A stretch of DNA of 64,000 nucleotides from CAYWXV01 sp964462535 (GTDB taxonomy: Bacteria; Bacteroidota; Ignavibacteria; OLB7), in NCBI GenBank assembly GCA_964462535.1, contig CAYWXV010000002.1, positions 186,001-250,000 on the forward strand, read 5' to 3'. Position 1 is the first letter of the stretch. Each line of letters starts with the position of its first letter. Position numbers and translations under genes: made by a program. Positions 43,717 to 53,110 of this stretch are shown here, in pieces. The notes below the pieces were generated by a model. It did no database searches. It worked only from the letters and a program-made list of their open reading frames with translations, and was not told where the DNA came from.

Positions 43717-44391
43717 CTACGATGGTTCCAAGGTTTGGCGCAGGCCCATCCACACCTTCTGCGTGCGCGCACCGGCAAGATTGATATCCGCGGTTAGCCT
43801 TGCCAGCCCGCTTTCGTCGTCGACGTCGTACCACACCGGCAGCTCAGCGAGTCGGAGACCCTGCTGGCTTGCACGACCACGGACCGTCGCAGCCAGGTCA
43901 GGCGTGCTATATGGCATATCCAGGAGGAGTGAGGGTATTGGGAGGCTCGAGGCGATCATGCAGTATCCCCCGTCATCGGCGGGACAGAGAACCACGTCGG
44001 CGTCATCGAGCAATGTGCTGGCTTGCAGTAGAACATCGGAAGGAAGTGTCGGGTGATCCGTTCCCAATGCACAGACCTTGGTTGCTCCGAGCCTGAACGC
44101 CTCTGTGAACGCATTGCTCAGACGGACGCCCAGCTCAGCGTTGGACTGAGGACAAACGTCGACGTCACCAAATCCCTCATCATCCAACATTCGTCTCATC
44201 GCCTCGACATCTTCAGCATCAGCAACGAGAACCACGGGATGGACATCGCCGCCGGGGTTCAGGCTGGACTGGATTGAATCGAGGAGGAAGGCGCGATAGA
44301 GGAGACAGGCATCATCTGGTGACAAGGGAGGAGACAATCGCGTCTTCACGCTTCCAGCGCGGGGATACCGCGCGAAGAGAAGCACAATCAC
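43717..44391 (-). CDS. TIGR04282/DUF2064 family nucleotidyltransferase-like protein
   Basis: 224 residues, start GTG 44391, which overlaps the PSP1 TGA by 4 nt. It has the opening of the TIGR04282 family (VIVLLFARYPRAGSVKTRLS), then DSIQSSLNPGGDVHPVVLVAD, FTEAFRLGATKVCALGTDHP and CPADDGGYCMIA, the Rossmann-like fold shared with CofC and sugar nucleotidyltransferases. Members occur in arsenosugar and glycan clusters, but here the context is housekeeping. The substrate is unknown. The open frame upstream of 44391 overlaps the PSP1 gene and is not used. Confidence 0.85.
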   Translation of the reverse strand: MIVLLFARYPRAGSVKTRLSPPLSPDDACLLYRAFLLDSIQSSLNPGGDVHPVVLVADAEDVEAMRRMLDDEGFGDVDVCPQSNAELGVRLSNAFTEAFRLGATKVCALGTDHPTLPSDVLLQASTLLDDADVVLCPADDGGYCMIASSLPIPSLLLDMPYSTPDLAATVRGRASQQGLRLAELPVWYDVDDESGLARLTADINLAGARTQKVWMGLRQTLEPS

Positions 44392-45485
44392 CGGTTCCCT
44401 CCGTTGGTCGACTCCCTCCCCCCTACGCGCCGATCGCCATTCTGTCGTGGAGGTGAATCGGAAGCGCGGCTGGCAACGTGCCGATTCAATTCCTCGAGCG
44501 TGAGGGATTCCCATCGCTCCGGATTGTGATGCACAAGATGAACAACGTCCCTGAAGATGTCGATCTTCACCACCTGCCCCTCTCCCATTTCCGTCTGGAT
44601 CGTTGCGTCCATGGGTGGGAATCGTTTCAGACCATCGACGTACGTATCGATCTCATAGAGAAGGCAGCACTTCAGGCGGCCGCACTGGCCTGAGAGTTTT
44701 GTTGGATTCGCCTGCAGCATCTGTTGCTTCGCGTGGTCCAGCGTGATGTGTTCGTATCGCCCCAGATGGGTTGAGCAACAGAGTTCCCGACCACAAATAC
44801 CCAGCCCCCCCGCGCGGCGTGCTTCGTCACGAATGGATATTTGGCGCAATTCAATTCGGGTGCGGAAGATGGCGGCAAGGTCCCGCACCAGCTCGCGAAA
44901 ATCGACGCGCCCATCAGCCGTGAAGTAGAACGTTATTCGATGGTGGTCAAACTGCCATTCCGCGTCCACCAGGTTCATCGGGAGATCGAATGCCTCGATC
45001 CTTCCACGACAGACAGCCATGGCCTCGAGCTCGGATGCGCGATTCCGTTCGTTTCGTTCCCGATCCTCGGGTCCCGCCACACGATGGAGCGTTGAGAGGG
45101 GCTCGCCATCGAGGTGCTTCGCCTTACGTTTCGCGTGTACGAGAGATCCCGTCATCGAAATCGTTCCGGCATCGATTCCCCTCTCAGACTCAACAAGGAT
45201 CAGGTCCCGAACACGGAGCGGAATCTCCTCATCGGGCACCACCACAAACTCACGCCGCGACCCCTTGTATTCGACCTCGACGATCCGGCGCTCGTCAGTG
45301 TAATCGAACTTGGCCTGGATCTGATTGAGGATCGAACCGACGCCACACCCCCCGGTCCCGCAAACACCACTCTTCCCGCAATCCGAGCTGCAATTGGACT
45401 CGCGACCTCGAAGCGTCGGCGCAACCAGTTGCTCGGCGAGATTGACCGGAGGGGACTCTCCGGATTCCGTTTCGTTCTGCTTCAT
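44388..45485 (-). CDS. PSP1-domain Fe-S protein (YaaT/RicT family)
   Basis: 365 residues. The N-terminus is Cys-rich (CSSDCGKSGVCGTGGCG, about 32-48) and the PSP1 core has FDYTDERRIVEVEYKGSRREFVV-like strands, VESERGIDAGTISM, RELVRDLAAIFRTRIELRQI and the four-Cys segment GICGRELCCSTHLG with GQCGRLKCCLLYEIDTY. RicT in Bacillus binds [4Fe-4S] and acts in RNA processing with RicA and RicF; relatives are common near holB. It starts 8 nt after the holB stop and overlaps the downstream gene by 4 nt. The Asn/Gly/Arg-rich C-terminal tail is variable. Confidence 0.9.
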   Translation of the reverse strand: MKQNETESGESPPVNLAEQLVAPTLRGRESNCSSDCGKSGVCGTGGCGVGSILNQIQAKFDYTDERRIVEVEYKGSRREFVVVPDEEIPLRVRDLILVESERGIDAGTISMTGSLVHAKRKAKHLDGEPLSTLHRVAGPEDRERNERNRASELEAMAVCRGRIEAFDLPMNLVDAEWQFDHHRITFYFTADGRVDFRELVRDLAAIFRTRIELRQISIRDEARRAGGLGICGRELCCSTHLGRYEHITLDHAKQQMLQANPTKLSGQCGRLKCCLLYEIDTYVDGLKRFPPMDATIQTEMGEGQVVKIDIFRDVVHLVHHNPERWESLTLEELNRHVASRASDSPPRQNGDRRVGGRESTNGGNR

Positions 45486-45493
45486 CTATAGAT

Positions 45494-46657
45494 CTATGCA
45501 ACCGGAGCTGCGTTTCTTTGATTGCGTTCATAGGCAAGCTCTTCCAGCTTCATCCCGAGAACGGTAAAGACAAGTGGGATTTGCGCATTGTATCGCACTT
45601 GACGGATGGACTGCTCCACCAGCGTGATCATGCGCTCGAGTGATGCATCGGCAAACTTAGTATTGAAGCTCTGAATATCCGGGATCTGGTCGGCGTTGAC
45701 CACAAAGCGATCCGATCCCGTCAGTCGCATCGTCAACACATCGCGAAGCCATTGCGCCAGCAGCACGAGCGTGCGCTCCGCGCGGGATCGATCGACCTTT
45801 GAGGTCAATCGCTCCACTTCGCCGTGAAGGGCCAGCGGACTCCGCCGCAGCGCCGCACGCAGAAACGTCACGACGTCGTGGCGGGTCTGATTCAGATCGC
45901 CAGACGCCAGCTCCAATCCGCGACTGAAGCTCCCCCCGGCAAGCTTTGCCGTCAACGCGGCAGTCGTCTTGTCAAGACCGTTTCGAGCACGGAGCGCGTC
46001 CGCAATCTCGTCTTCGTTCAGCTGATCAAAACGTATCTCCTGACAGCGAGAGAGAATGGTTGGGAGCAGTCGCTCCCTGTGTGATGACGTGAGGATGAGC
46101 AGAGTCTGCGGCGACGGTTCCTCCAACGTCTTCAGGAAGGCATTCGCCGCCTCCTCTCCCATCAGATCTGCCTCGGAAATGATCACGATCCTCCACCCCG
46201 GCTCAGAGGCGGCAAAAATCGCGTCGCGTCGGATCTCGCGAATGGAGGAGATCTTGATCTGCTGTGCTTTCGGAATCGTGACGTTATGGTAGGGATCGTT
46301 CCCCTTGATTGCCGTCTGTTCCTGCACCGTTGAAAGCTCGGCATCACCCAGCTTGATGAGTGGCGAGTCTCCCCGCGAATCTTCCCCTTTGCCGGTCGGA
46401 AGGGCAAAGACGAAACGGACATTCGGATTGCGGAGCGCACCGGCTGTTATGCATCCGCGGCACGCATCGCATGCTGCGGTCCCCTCTTCTTGAGGGTTCT
46501 CGCAGCGGAGGACGCGTGCCACCTCAATGGCGACGGCGTCCTTCCCAACGCCCTCAAGTCCGGTGAAGAGCCATGCATGTGGGATTCTGCCGACGCGCAA
46601 CGCGCTCCGCACTGTGCTCTTTGCTCGCTTCTGACCAACAATCGCGTCCCAGGACAT
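45494..46657 (-). CDS. holB: DNA polymerase III delta' subunit
   Basis: 387 residues. The clamp-loader subunit has the AAA+ fold: VGQKRAKSTVRSALRVGRIPHAWLF, Walker A GLEGVGKD, a zinc loop with CENPQEEGTAACDACRGC, LGDAELSTVQEQTAIKG, IISEADLMGEEAANAFLKTLEEP, and SSHRERLLPTILSRCQEI as the SRC motif. It lies in the clamp-loader replication complex. The Cys ligands and the ATPase motifs look intact. It is first in the operon holB, PSP1, TIGR04282, nadD, permease. Confidence 0.93.
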   Translation of the reverse strand: MSWDAIVGQKRAKSTVRSALRVGRIPHAWLFTGLEGVGKDAVAIEVARVLRCENPQEEGTAACDACRGCITAGALRNPNVRFVFALPTGKGEDSRGDSPLIKLGDAELSTVQEQTAIKGNDPYHNVTIPKAQQIKISSIREIRRDAIFAASEPGWRIVIISEADLMGEEAANAFLKTLEEPSPQTLLILTSSHRERLLPTILSRCQEIRFDQLNEDEIADALRARNGLDKTTAALTAKLAGGSFSRGLELASGDLNQTRHDVVTFLRAALRRSPLALHGEVERLTSKVDRSRAERTLVLLAQWLRDVLTMRLTGSDRFVVNADQIPDIQSFNTKFADASLERMITLVEQSIRQVRYNAQIPLVFTVLGMKLEELAYERNQRNAAPVA

Positions 46658-46856
46658 AGCTGAATAGGTCGATCAAGGTTGATTGAACCGATGGTGCAGA
46701 CGCGCCCCACCATAAATGTTCGGACGGACGGAATCTCGCCCAAGGGAAACGACCGGCCCGTTGAAGACGAAACCGATTCGGCATGCGTTGGCTCCCGCTC
46801 CGCGTGTCGATCGCAAGCTACCGCATCGGTGTCCCGCCCCCGGCATGGAACGACCG

Positions 46857-48458
46857 CTATTCCCCTCGCACAAATCCGTCGGGACGCGCCCACGCATCGA
46901 CGGAAGTTCGCACGACAAGCGAAATGGACGAATCGATTGTCGACCGCAAGTGCCCTTGCATTACCTCAACGAGGCGCGGTGGAATGATCGCCGGCGAAGC
47001 GACGGTCGCGGTGATGCGCGTCCCCGTGGAATCCGCAACGAAGCGCACGTCGTTAAGGCGAGCCCCCGGCACAGTGACTATTGTAGAATCAAGGACGGTT
47101 CGGAGCCGCGCAAGATATGCCCGCTCTTGTGGACTGGCTTCCTGCTCCCGGGGGTCGAAGATAAACCTGTCGCAATCCGCGTCTCGCGTCAGGACGGAGC
47201 GGACGATCAGACGTCTGACGCTAGGGATTCCTCGCCTGAGGGAATCCTGCATGCGCTGCACCACGGCCGGATCGATCGCGAAGGGCGTCCGGACGATGGC
47301 GGTAATAGTAAGGCTGTCCCCCTTCTCCTCGCGTAGGACGTCAACAAGCTCGGCACCGTCGACTGCGGCCAGCTGCTCCCGAATCGTCGACGAAAGACGG
47401 GCGAACAGACGCGCCGCGTTCCCCTGGTCCGCAGCTGCCCTCGCCTCGTTCGTCGAAGCGTAGACAATCCCCTGCACCCCGATGTCGCGAGCGATGACGC
47501 TTCTCACAATCAGACGAACGTCAAGGTCCAGTTCGCTTCGGAGGTCGCTCTGTATCGAGGCGACTTGTCTTGCCTCGATTTCGCGAGGTGTGATGACGAT
47601 CGCGGTCATCAGGGTGGTATCGTCGTCGGCGGCAATCTGGAGTTCGTCCAAGCGGGCTCCCGCGAGACGTGCCACACGGGCGCCGACAATCTCCCCCGCT
47701 CGCTCGTGTAACCGCCGGTCGGAAACAAACGAGAGAAGCGACTTACCCAGATAGAGGCCGACGACGAGAATGAGCAGGGCGCGCAGCCCAAACTCGCGGG
47801 CGAGTGATCGGAGCGTCCTCCGAGTCTCCCTCTGCGGTTTCAGCCCGGAGAATCGAAAGATGAGGGATGACGCCGTCTCGATTGCAAGCAGGTTCGCGAC
47901 AAAGAGGAGGAGCGCTCCAATTCCCTGTTGCGTGTGTCCTTCCGCAAAGCATAGCCCGGAGGCGGTCAACGGAGGAACCAGCGCGGTGGCAATAGCCACG
48001 CCGGGGAGTGCCGGGCTTAGTCGGCGATCGACGAGGGCGTAGGCTCCCGCCAGACCTGACGCGAACGCCACCACAAGGTCATACAGGTTTGGTTCGGTGC
48101 GCGAGAGTATCTCGCGTCCGAACTCTGCATGTGGAAAGAGGGTTGCAATACCGCCGGCGAGTACGACCACGAGGGCAGCGCCGAACACCTCACCTATCGT
48201 TGCATCGGTAAAGAGTTTCCGGTCGTTCACGGTAACGCCAAGCGCCATACCGAAGATCGGCCCCATCAACGGAGCAACGAGCATCGCGCCAATGACGACA
48301 GCGGTACTGTCGGCCAGGAGACCAAAGGCGGCGATGGTGGTGGACAGGACGACCATCACGTAGAAGGCCGGCCCGGGATCGCTCATCTGTGCGATCGATG
48401 CCCGGATTTCGCTCTCTCGTTCCGGAGTGACCTGCACAATTATCGAACTCAATGCCAT
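46857..48458 (-). CDS. DUF389 (TIGR00341-like) membrane protein with a triplicated C-terminal module
   Basis: 533 residues. The N-terminal DUF389 domain shows several helices: PAFYVMVVLSTTIAAFGLLA, STAVVIGAMLVAPLMGPIFG, ALVVVLAGGIATLFPHAEFG, VVAFASGLAGAYALVDRRLS and VAIATALVPPLTASGLCFAE. After residue 237 there is no further helix; three repeats of about 75 residues (254-326, 349-427, 448-521) follow, each ending LIVRSV or similar after TITAIVRTP or ITATVASP. Their role is unknown; they could be an oligomerisation domain. No assigned function for DUF389. It stands alone between holB and the GluR0 operon; the 198-bp gap before holB shows nothing. Confidence 0.85.
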   Translation of the reverse strand: MALSSIIVQVTPERESEIRASIAQMSDPGPAFYVMVVLSTTIAAFGLLADSTAVVIGAMLVAPLMGPIFGMALGVTVNDRKLFTDATIGEVFGAALVVVLAGGIATLFPHAEFGREILSRTEPNLYDLVVAFASGLAGAYALVDRRLSPALPGVAIATALVPPLTASGLCFAEGHTQQGIGALLLFVANLLAIETASSLIFRFSGLKPQRETRRTLRSLAREFGLRALLILVVGLYLGKSLLSFVSDRRLHERAGEIVGARVARLAGARLDELQIAADDDTTLMTAIVITPREIEARQVASIQSDLRSELDLDVRLIVRSVIARDIGVQGIVYASTNEARAAADQGNAARLFARLSSTIREQLAAVDGAELVDVLREEKGDSLTITAIVRTPFAIDPAVVQRMQDSLRRGIPSVRRLIVRSVLTRDADCDRFIFDPREQEASPQERAYLARLRTVLDSTIVTVPGARLNDVRFVADSTGTRITATVASPAIIPPRLVEVMQGHLRSTIDSSISLVVRTSVDAWARPDGFVRGE

Positions 48459-48644
48459 GGCTGTTCAACCGCGATGATATTCTTCTACGCGCCAGCAGAC
48501 TGTTGCAATGCCGGTGTTTCGGTAGCCTGTACAAATCGCGCGGTGTCAAGGCGCGCGACGAGGTGCGAACGAGGCGTACCGGAGATACGCTGCAGTGACC
48601 GCCGAGGAGTGGAACGCCGAAATCGTACGTAAACAAAGAGTCTC

Positions 48645-49748
48645 CTAGGGGCTCTCTCCCAGATATGACTCAAGCACGCGGTTCCAGACAGGATCGTTCA
48701 GCAGCGCTAGCACCTCGCGATTCACCGGCTCCCGCAATCGGCTCCCCGTGGGAAATGCGATGCCGTAGTTCTGCCGCTCAAAGGTCACGTCAAGGATCGA
48801 GAGGTTGGACTGGTAGTTGTTCTGGACGTCATAGCGAAGGGGGGGTTCATCATAGACGAGAGCATCTAGCGAATCGGATGCCAGTGAGCGCAATCCATCC
48901 TCGATGTTGGCGAAGGGTGTGTAGGTAATGTCCTGTCGCTCGAGGTAGGCCTCGCTGGTTGAATTGGCCACGGTTCCGACGTGAACCGACGCAAGATCCT
49001 GTGGCCCCGTAACCTTCCCCTGCAGCTCCGCGACTGTGATCATCGACGTGATTGCTGCGGTAACGCTGGAGAAGAGGATCACGGCGGCGAACATCCACAC
49101 GACAGCGACGATCCTTCCTCCGCGTGTGACCGGCGCGCGGTCGCCGTAACCAACCGTGGTCATGGTGACGACCGACCACCAGATTCCCTCCCCCACACCG
49201 CGCAACCAACCACCACCAAAATGCTCGTGGTTCCTGCGACGCTCCAGAATGTGAACGAGAACGCCGAAGACGACGACCGCCAGCCAGAAATAGACGAACA
49301 GACTAAGGGTGTCCCAAGACAGAATCTTGGAGACTATGTAGCGGACTCCGGCTGAGCTTCGGGGCGTGACCGCAATTCCGAGACCCGAGACGAAGTAGGT
49401 GTGGGAGAAATCGAACCGTCGCTCACGGTCGGCGGTGATTGTCAACGCGGCGACGGCCACATCTACACTGCTGTCAGCCACACCTTCAATCATATCCTTC
49501 AACGGCATGTCGACAATCGTGTAACGCAGGCCAAGCTTTGCAGCGACACGCTTCCAGAGCTCGATGCTGATCCCCGTCCACTCACCATCGGGCGACTTCA
49601 TCGCGAACGGGGGGACCTGACGTGTAGCAACGCGGAGTGGTAGTGTTGTGTCCCCCGACCGAAGTTGACTGGTCTGCGCGTGCCCAACGGCCCCCGCAAT
49701 GATGATCAGGCAGACTGTGGCGGCATGAATTCGGCGTATGAGTCTCAT
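48645..49748 (-). CDS. Prokaryotic ionotropic glutamate-receptor-like ligand-gated potassium channel (GluR0 type)
   Basis: 367 residues from ATG 49748. A signal peptide (1-24) is followed by the first lobe of a periplasmic binding domain (VATRQVPPFAMKSPDGEWTG, ADRERRFDFSHTY), a helix (146-168), a potassium selectivity motif TVGYGD at 198-203, a second helix (213-236), and the second lobe (VGTVANSTSEAYL, DALVYDEPPLRYDVQ). This is the S1-TM-pore-TM-S2 layout of GluR0-type channels; the TVGYGD filter is potassium-type. Arg and Asp in the lobes may bind an amino acid, which is not proven. The stop of M61 overlaps its start by 4 nt; it is the last gene of a tight membrane operon. Confidence 0.9.
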   Translation of the reverse strand: MRLIRRIHAATVCLIIIAGAVGHAQTSQLRSGDTTLPLRVATRQVPPFAMKSPDGEWTGISIELWKRVAAKLGLRYTIVDMPLKDMIEGVADSSVDVAVAALTITADRERRFDFSHTYFVSGLGIAVTPRSSAGVRYIVSKILSWDTLSLFVYFWLAVVVFGVLVHILERRRNHEHFGGGWLRGVGEGIWWSVVTMTTVGYGDRAPVTRGGRIVAVVWMFAAVILFSSVTAAITSMITVAELQGKVTGPQDLASVHVGTVANSTSEAYLERQDITYTPFANIEDGLRSLASDSLDALVYDEPPLRYDVQNNYQSNLSILDVTFERQNYGIAFPTGSRLREPVNREVLALLNDPVWNRVLESYLGESP

Positions 49749-51604
49749 TCCGTTCCTCTTCCAGTGTCGACCGCACCCACTCCAGTCTCGAACGCCTCTG
49801 AACGAAGCAGCCACCGCTCGCGACATCGGCGCTCCACATCCCCCACGTCATCAAGAGCGATCAGCTCATAGTTCTCCTTTCGGGCAACATGGAGCGTGGT
49901 CTGGTAGAGTGACCTTTCGCAGGAGCAGAGTAGTGCGATTGTCTCACTCCGCCCCGATGCGCGCAGCGCCGCGTCGAAGTCCTTCTGCGAAGCAACGCGC
50001 ACACCGTTGACGGCAATGATCTCGTCACCGGCCCCGATACCGGCTTCCTCGGCGGGCGATTCGCTCCAGACCCGTGCGACGAACAGTCCCTTCCCATTAC
50101 CCTCGGTCGTCAGGCCGATCCAGCGATCGGAAGGCGGGGAGGGATGACGTGGCGTCTGATCGCCGAATGCCATTTCGCTCCCATCGTCGACCGAAGTACG
50201 CCATGCGAGTCCTAGACGCGACATCACGTCTGCGATGGGTAGCTCTGCCGTCGTTGAAAGCCAGGGGAGGAGCATGGACCCAACGTTCACGCCGGTGGCG
50301 GAGGAGACCTCTTCGATGAATTCTTCCTCGGTCAGCCCAACCGAGGGGTTGCGCATATACCGCCGCCACAGCCCCCGCATCCCATCGTCCAGCGACCGAT
50401 CGCCTTCCGTCTCGGCAATGATGTGCATGTCGAGAAGGAGGAACACGATCCCCCCTTTAAGGTAGTAGCTGGGAAACCGGTTCTGTGAATCCGGCGTCGG
50501 CACATAGAGCTTGACCCAACTGAGGTAGCTGGAGTCTTTCACCGACATGACGTTCCGCCCCGGCACCTCCAAGAGCTTGGCCAGATGAAGCTCGGCCAGA
50601 TTCTTCAGAAGGCCGCCGCGATCGACGAACCCGCAGCGGTACGTCATCATGTCGTCGTAGTAGCTCGTGATGCCCTCCGCAAGCCACAGCATCCTTGTGT
50701 AGTTCTCGCGTTGATAGTCGAACGGCCCCAACTCGACCGGTCGGATGCGTTTTACGTTCCACAGATGGAAGTACTCGTGACAGAGGAGGGTGAGGAGACC
50801 CACGACCTTCTCGGGATCGTTGAAGCACAACGAGTCGAACATGTTGACCGAAGATCGGGCATGCTCCAGTCCGCCATACTCGCCCGGAAGAAGCTGAATG
50901 ATGAAGACGTACCGATCGTATGGCAGGTCCCCCCACATCGCAACCCCCTGGTCAACGATCGTTTTCGTCCGCTCCACGATCCAGTCCGCATCGTGGTCGC
51001 CCGTTCCGGTGATCGCGACCTCATGCATTGCGCCATACCGCTCGTATCGGGCGACGAAATGATTCCCGATCTCGATCGGGGAATCAACAAGGATGTCGTA
51101 GTTCAACGCTCCCCATACGCCAACCGCAACGGGCGAGAGCGCTGTCGAGACGACGCTCCATGGTGCATCGATATGAACGTGGTGGATCTCGTCCGTCCGT
51201 CCCTCGACCATCATGAGGGCGTTGGCCGGATTGACGAACGCATGGGCGCGACTGACGTGCGTCATTCGCACCGATCGTTCATTTCCGTAGTAGACGTAAC
51301 TCACATGAAGTGTATCGACGCCTCGAGTGTCCACCCGCAAACGGTTGCGCTCAATCCACTCAAACGTCAACTCATTTCCCGATTGATCCAGTGCTGAAAC
51401 GTTACCCTGGTTGGTGACGAAGTCGCGGATCTTGTATGAGCCCGGAATCCAGTTGGGCAAGGAGACCACAACAGTCTCGCCCGGTCGGTCCACCTCCATA
51501 CGGACATCCATCAGATGTGAACCGGCGCGGGGAAACGAGAGCCGATATCGGATTGCGGCAGTCGTGGCGATCAGGTCTCTGTCGTTCTGTTCGATAGTGT
51601 ACAT
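49745..51604 (-). CDS. M61 family metallopeptidase with PDZ domain
   Basis: 619 residues. The catalytic motif HEYFHLWNVKRIRP (276-289) supplies the HExxH and the Arg/Pro that follow it in M61 peptidases, with a downstream Glu in LWLAEGITSYYDD. The PDZ domain is at about 500-590 (GLFVARVWSESPAEEAGIGAGD, IIAVNGVRVASQKDF). The family cleaves glycyl and related substrates. No signal peptide is visible at the start (MYTIEQNDRDLIATTAAIRY), so it may be cytoplasmic here, which is unusual since M61 proteins often carry one. It follows flotillin by 6 nt and its last codons overlap the channel start. Confidence 0.93.
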   Translation of the reverse strand: MYTIEQNDRDLIATTAAIRYRLSFPRAGSHLMDVRMEVDRPGETVVVSLPNWIPGSYKIRDFVTNQGNVSALDQSGNELTFEWIERNRLRVDTRGVDTLHVSYVYYGNERSVRMTHVSRAHAFVNPANALMMVEGRTDEIHHVHIDAPWSVVSTALSPVAVGVWGALNYDILVDSPIEIGNHFVARYERYGAMHEVAITGTGDHDADWIVERTKTIVDQGVAMWGDLPYDRYVFIIQLLPGEYGGLEHARSSVNMFDSLCFNDPEKVVGLLTLLCHEYFHLWNVKRIRPVELGPFDYQRENYTRMLWLAEGITSYYDDMMTYRCGFVDRGGLLKNLAELHLAKLLEVPGRNVMSVKDSSYLSWVKLYVPTPDSQNRFPSYYLKGGIVFLLLDMHIIAETEGDRSLDDGMRGLWRRYMRNPSVGLTEEEFIEEVSSATGVNVGSMLLPWLSTTAELPIADVMSRLGLAWRTSVDDGSEMAFGDQTPRHPSPPSDRWIGLTTEGNGKGLFVARVWSESPAEEAGIGAGDEIIAVNGVRVASQKDFDAALRASGRSETIALLCSCERSLYQTTLHVARKENYELIALDDVGDVERRCRERWLLRSEAFETGVGAVDTGRGTE

Positions 51605-51610
51605 GCTGTC

Positions 51611-53107
51611 TCAGGCTTCTGTTCGGCCTTCCTCGGTCACCGCCCCTGCCGCTTCATTCTTTGCGACAAGGCCTTTCACGATTTCCTGGAGATCGATTCC
51701 GGCGACACCCTTCAGCATCTCGTTGCTGGTGGCGAAGAGTTCTGCAACGTAGTTGCTCACACGGGCCGCTCCGGTGCCACCACCCGAATCAATGACCGTG
51801 AGCTTCTCGATGTTCTTCATAGGCTCAGCAATGCGACCTGCAAGTTCCGGGAGCATTTTCGCAATGATGTCCAGAACGGCCGCCTGGCCGTACTTCTGGA
51901 AGGCGTCTGCCAGCTTCTCCTTTGCCTCGGCTTCTGCCAGACCGCGTAGCCGCACGATTTCGGCCTCGGCGGTTCCCCTTGCTCGTGTTGCATCTGCCAC
52001 AGCCTCACCCTCAAGCCGCTGTTGGGATGCGTTCGCCTTTGCTCGCGCTTCGATCTCGTACTGTTGCGCTTCGGCATCCCGCATTCGCCTCACCTTCTCC
52101 GCCTCCGCCTTCTGTTCGACGGCGTATCGATCGGCATCGGCCTTCTTCTTGACCTCTGCGTCGTACTGTCGCTCGCGGCGTTGGATTTCCTTCGTCTCGA
52201 TGTCAATGGCCCGCTCCTTCTTCACGATCTCTACCTGCAACTGTTCCTCGACGACGATCTGTTGTGCCTTCGCCTCCTGAATCGCGTATGCCTGATCGGC
52301 CTCTGCCTTCGCGGTGTCCTGTTCCTTCTTGAACGAGGCGACCTTCAGTGTGTTCTCCTTGGTTGCTTCGGCAACATTTGTGTCGCGAATCAACTCGGCC
52401 TTCATCCACTCTTCCTCGGCCTGCGCCTTCTGGATCTTGGAGTCACGAGTTGCTTGCGCCTCGGCCACCTCGGCGTCCCGCTTCACCGCCGCAATCCGTG
52501 GCCTGCCGAGCGCCTCCAGGTAACCCTGTTTGTCCCGGACATCCTTGATCGTGAACGACACGATCTGCAATCCCATCTTCTTCAGATCCAGAGCAGCGAC
52601 CGCCTGGACCTCCTGCGCGAACTTGTCGCGATTCCGATAGACCTCCTCGACGGTCATCGAACCCAGGATTGCCCGCAGGTGCCCCTCGAGGACTTCCTGC
52701 GCTTCGGAATCGAGCGACTCCGTCGGTTTCCCAAGAAACTGTTCAGCGGCAGTCGCAACAGCTTCAACAGAACTCCCGACCTTGATGATTGCCACACCGT
52801 CGGCGAGGACGGGGACGCCAAGTTCCGTGTAGACTTCAGGTGTCGTGACGTCAAGCTTGTGCGAGAGAAGCGAGAGATACTCGACCTTCTGGAATATCGG
52901 TACGACGAATGCACCCCCTCCTCGGACGATCTTCATCTTCCTCCCTTCTTCCGCCGCGACATTCTTCGTACCGAGGAGTGAGCCGGTAATGATCATGGCC
53001 GTATCAGGGCCGACCGTTTTGTACCGTCCCCAGAATGCGAGCAGAAGAAAGAAGATCACACCGACGACGAGTGCCGGGACTGTTATCATGTCAATTGAGA
53101 ACTCCAT
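51611..53107 (-). CDS. Flotillin family membrane scaffold (YqiK/FloA-type SPFH)
   Basis: 498 residues. An N-terminal hydrophobic stretch (VPALVVGVIFFLLLAFWG) anchors it; an SPFH/PHB domain follows (ADGVAIIKVGSSVEAVATA, QEVLEGHLRAILGSMTVEEV), then a long coiled coil with repeating Ala, Glu and Lys (about 210-400; ERQYDAEVKKKADADRYAVE, KAEAEKVRRMRDAEAQ), and a C-terminal flotillin tail with AVLDIIAKMLPELAGRIAEP. Flotillins organise ordered membrane microdomains and gather other proteins. It is the second gene of the operon, 3 nt after YqiJ-like, 6 nt before M61. YqiJ-like partners are the usual companions. Confidence 0.94.
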   Translation of the reverse strand: MEFSIDMITVPALVVGVIFFLLLAFWGRYKTVGPDTAMIITGSLLGTKNVAAEEGRKMKIVRGGGAFVVPIFQKVEYLSLLSHKLDVTTPEVYTELGVPVLADGVAIIKVGSSVEAVATAAEQFLGKPTESLDSEAQEVLEGHLRAILGSMTVEEVYRNRDKFAQEVQAVAALDLKKMGLQIVSFTIKDVRDKQGYLEALGRPRIAAVKRDAEVAEAQATRDSKIQKAQAEEEWMKAELIRDTNVAEATKENTLKVASFKKEQDTAKAEADQAYAIQEAKAQQIVVEEQLQVEIVKKERAIDIETKEIQRRERQYDAEVKKKADADRYAVEQKAEAEKVRRMRDAEAQQYEIEARAKANASQQRLEGEAVADATRARGTAEAEIVRLRGLAEAEAKEKLADAFQKYGQAAVLDIIAKMLPELAGRIAEPMKNIEKLTVIDSGGGTGAARVSNYVAELFATSNEMLKGVAGIDLQEIVKGLVAKNEAAGAVTEEGRTEA

Positions 53108-53110
53108 TGC

